This document shows, in pieces, positions 5,757-7,212 of a DNA stretch of 7,212 nt (its first letter is position 1; each line of letters opens with the position of its first letter). Source of the DNA: Chloroflexota bacterium (GTDB lineage Bacteria; Chloroflexota; Anaerolineae; Anaerolineales; DRMV01). A program made the translations under genes and the position numbers. Where the stretch lies: positions 1-7,212 of the forward strand of contig JAADFA010000009.1 in NCBI GenBank assembly GCA_013153135.1. The letters run 5' to 3'. The notes beneath the pieces are model-generated. The model was not told the DNA's origin. It saw nothing but the letters and a program-made list of their open reading frames with translations, and ran no database searches.

Positions 5757-7034
5757 TTACATGTCCACAAAATACACTTGTGCGGCCGCGTCCAAGAGCT
5801 CAGGCGTCATAGCGGGCTTGATGCCCCGATAGCGCGCGATATCCACCACGTGGTTGCACAAATCCCGTGGGTGCGTCGCGCGCAAAGGTCGGTTGTATTT
5901 GACGTACCACTCCTGTAACAAATAAGCCAGGCCGCGCTCGCTATACGGGATACCCTTGGCTTTGGTCACCCGGCGGCAGATCTCCCGGAACTCTTCAATG
6001 CCCGGGTCGCTAATATGGATTTTGTGCCGCAGCCGACGCAGGAAAGCCTCATCCACCAAATCTTTGGGCGGTAAGTTGGTCGAAAAGACAACGAGCACAT
6101 CGAACGGGACCATAATTTTATGGCCCGTATGCATAGTGAGGTAGTCCACGCGACTTTCTAGGGGAACAATCCAACGATTGAGCAAATCCTTAGGCGGCAC
6201 CTGCTGGCGGCCGAAGTCGTCCACAAGCAACATCCCCCCGTTTGCTTTGACCTGAACCGGTGCCTGATAGTACTTGGTTACGGGGTCAAAAATCAAGTCC
6301 AGGTCCTTCAAGGTGAGCTCACCGCCGACCATAATAAAAGGACGGTGAATTTGAACCCAACGGCGGTCACGGCTGGTATCGTTGGCCGGAGCCTGATTGT
6401 TGGTTTTGTGGTGATGCAAAGGGTCGTAGAGCACCACGACCTGCCCATCGACATAGAGCGCGTAGGGGATGTAAATCGTGTCGCGTAGCAGATACCGACC
6501 GATGGCCTGAGCGATGGAGGTCTTGCCGTTGCCCGGCGGGCCGTAAAGGAAAATGGAGCTGCCCGAGTTGACCGCGGGACCTAAACGGTGGAAGACATCC
6601 TCTTTGAGGACAAGGCCGCGTAAGGCCTGTCGCATCTCACGTTCGGTGACGATGGTGCGCTGTCGGGCCTGCTGGCGGATCGCTTGAGTGTATACATGCA
6701 GAGGTACCGGTGTAGGTCCCGCGTATTGGGAGCGTTCTAGGGCTTCGCGTGCGCGGCGCAAGCCCTCGCTGGTAAGCGCGTACTCAAAGCCACCAACGCC
6801 GATACGATGGCGAGCGGCTTTGACTTCGAGCAGTTTTTCTCGTTTGAGATGCTCAAGGATGTACTCCTCAACCAAGCTAAAGGGCAAGGCCATAGCATCC
6901 GCGAGCTGATTGCCAGTAAGATATCCCTTGAAATAAAAAATACGCAACGCTAAATCCAACAGCCACAACACCGGCAAGCCGACATCACGTAACGACTGGA
7001 TAGGAGGAGGGACGAACGTTGCGTTGGGCGGCAT
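5757..7034 (-). CDS. AAA+ ATPase with N-terminal winged-helix-like domain, function unknown
   Basis: A 425-aa protein. Residues about 20-95 look like a winged helix: L-A-L-R-I-F-Y-F-K-G-Y-L-T, LADAMALPFSLVEEYILEHL, then a GVGGFEYALTSEGLRRA wing. A linker with YAGPTPVPLHVY follows (104-115). The AAA+ module has Walker A GPPGNGKTS (165-173), Walker B GGMLLVDDFGRQ (266-277, Asp-Asp instead of the commoner Asp-Glu), sensor 1 VVFSTNL with Asn320, arginine-finger candidates in DEAFLRRLRHKI (R333, R334, R336) and a lid region with sensor-2 candidate Arg390 in HPRDLCNHVVDIA. Between Walker A and B is a polar insert (HHHKTNNQAPANDTSRDRR, 207-225). The combination 'LT..G...A', 'GP.PV.L..Y' and 'DDFGRQ..P.DLLNRWIVPLE' matches a recurrent bacterial ATPase family I recognise but cannot name. 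It may be a DNA-linked remodeller or regulator; no partner is visible. GC content is lower than in the + strand genes. Confidence 0.8.
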   Translation of the reverse strand: MPPNATFVPPPIQSLRDVGLPVLWLLDLALRIFYFKGYLTGNQLADAMALPFSLVEEYILEHLKREKLLEVKAARHRIGVGGFEYALTSEGLRRAREALERSQYAGPTPVPLHVYTQAIRQQARQRTIVTEREMRQALRGLVLKEDVFHRLGPAVNSGSSIFLYGPPGNGKTSIAQAIGRYLLRDTIYIPYALYVDGQVVVLYDPLHHHKTNNQAPANDTSRDRRWVQIHRPFIMVGGELTLKDLDLIFDPVTKYYQAPVQVKANGGMLLVDDFGRQQVPPKDLLNRWIVPLESRVDYLTMHTGHKIMVPFDVLVVFSTNLPPKDLVDEAFLRRLRHKIHISDPGIEEFREICRRVTKAKGIPYSERGLAYLLQEWYVKYNRPLRATHPRDLCNHVVDIARYRGIKPAMTPELLDAAAQVYFVDM

Positions 7035-7041
7035 GATGAAA

Positions 7042-7047
7042 CTCCTT
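7042..7047 (-). promoter_or_regulatory. Ribosome binding site of the AAA+ ATPase gene
   Basis: On the - strand AAGGAG stands 7 nt before the ATG (7034-7032), near-ideal spacing, supporting this start. Confidence 0.8.
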
Positions 7048-7055
7048 AAAACAAA

Positions 7056-7083
7056 AAGATAAGAATAGTACTTAGCTTTGCAA
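7056..7083 (-). promoter_or_regulatory. Possible promoter of the AAA+ ATPase gene
   Basis: Reading the - strand: TTGCAA (7083-7078) as a -35 and TATCTT (7061-7056) as a -10, 16 nt apart, each 4 of 6 to the sigma-70 consensus. The leader is strongly AT-rich in contrast to its surroundings. A promoter is expected here because a terminator lies just upstream, but these hexamers are weak and other pairings (for example TATTCT at 7067-7062) are possible. Confidence 0.3.
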
Positions 7084-7120
7084 AGAAAAGAGCGCCTCCG
7101 AAGCGCGACAGGAGGCGCTC
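7082..7120 (-). terminator. Rho-independent terminator after tRNA-Ser
   Basis: On the - strand a perfect 10-bp stem, GAGCGCCTCC (7120-7111) with GGAGGCGCTC (7099-7090), encloses an 11-nt loop and is followed by TTTTCTTT (7089-7082). It begins only 3 nt after the tRNA 3' end, so it should end the tRNA transcript. Confidence 0.88.
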
Positions 7121-7123
7121 AGG

Positions 7124-7212
7124 CGGAGAGGGCGGGATTTGAACCCGCGAGGCCCCGGTAGGGGCCTACCCGCTCTCCAGGCGGGCGCGCTCGGCCGGAC
7201 TACGCGACCTCT
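7124..7212 (-). tRNA. tRNA-Ser(GGA), 5' end truncated by window
   Basis: On the - strand the bases fold as a class II tRNA. The acceptor 3' strand CCTCTCC (7131-7125) plus discriminator G (7124) would pair with GGAGAGG, whose first two G fall outside the window. D-stem GCG/CGC encloses a loop with GG. The anticodon stem CCCGC/GCGGG holds the loop CTGGAGA, giving anticodon GGA (reads UCC and UCU). A long variable arm GGCCCC-TACC-GGGGCC is typical of tRNA-Ser. The T arm is GCGGG-TTCAAAT-CCCGC. The three bases after the discriminator are CCT, so CCA is not encoded and must be added after transcription. Confidence 0.95.

Noticed and set aside
7090..7120. Inverted repeat considered as a mobile-element end
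   Set aside because: The stem lies 3 nt after the tRNA and is followed by a T-tract on the same strand, so a terminator explains it fully; there is no transposase or target duplication.

Overview
The window is high-GC, bacterial, densely packed DNA. Protein style (Ala/Arg/Val-rich, Cys-poor, GCG/GAC/CGC codons dominant) and gene content suggest a Chloroflexota-like, possibly thermophilic lineage. That placement is inference: no ribosomal marker is present except one tRNA.

Bases 1-5708 hold six genes, all on the + strand and 3 to 41 nt apart, so probably one transcription unit. They are: the C-terminal end of a multi-pass membrane glycosyltransferase; coaBC (coenzyme A synthesis) carrying an extra C-terminal domain that resembles DUF952; hisF (histidine synthesis); an SDR reductase and an FAD-dependent oxidase that match the DprE2 and DprE1 pair, which epimerises polyprenyl-phosphoribose to polyprenyl-phosphoarabinose; and a small SWIM zinc-finger protein. 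The glycosyltransferase, DprE1-like and DprE2-like genes hint at a cell-envelope arabinose pathway with two housekeeping biosynthetic genes between them.

Bases 5757-7212 are on the - strand. They hold a tRNA-Ser(GGA), cut by the window end and lacking an encoded CCA, then a clean Rho-independent terminator, a short AT-rich leader with a possible promoter, and a gene for an AAA+ ATPase with an N-terminal winged-helix-like region. This gene is visibly less GC-rich than the + strand block and ends convergently with it, 48 bp from the SWIM gene.

The most notable points are the CoaBC-DUF952-like fusion, the replacement of two CoaC active-site residues (Asn to Asp, Cys to Ser), and the DprE1/DprE2-like pair, whose oxidase has Ala where the mycobacterial enzyme has the benzothiazinone-reactive Cys. 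No CRISPR array, insertion sequence or phage gene was seen.
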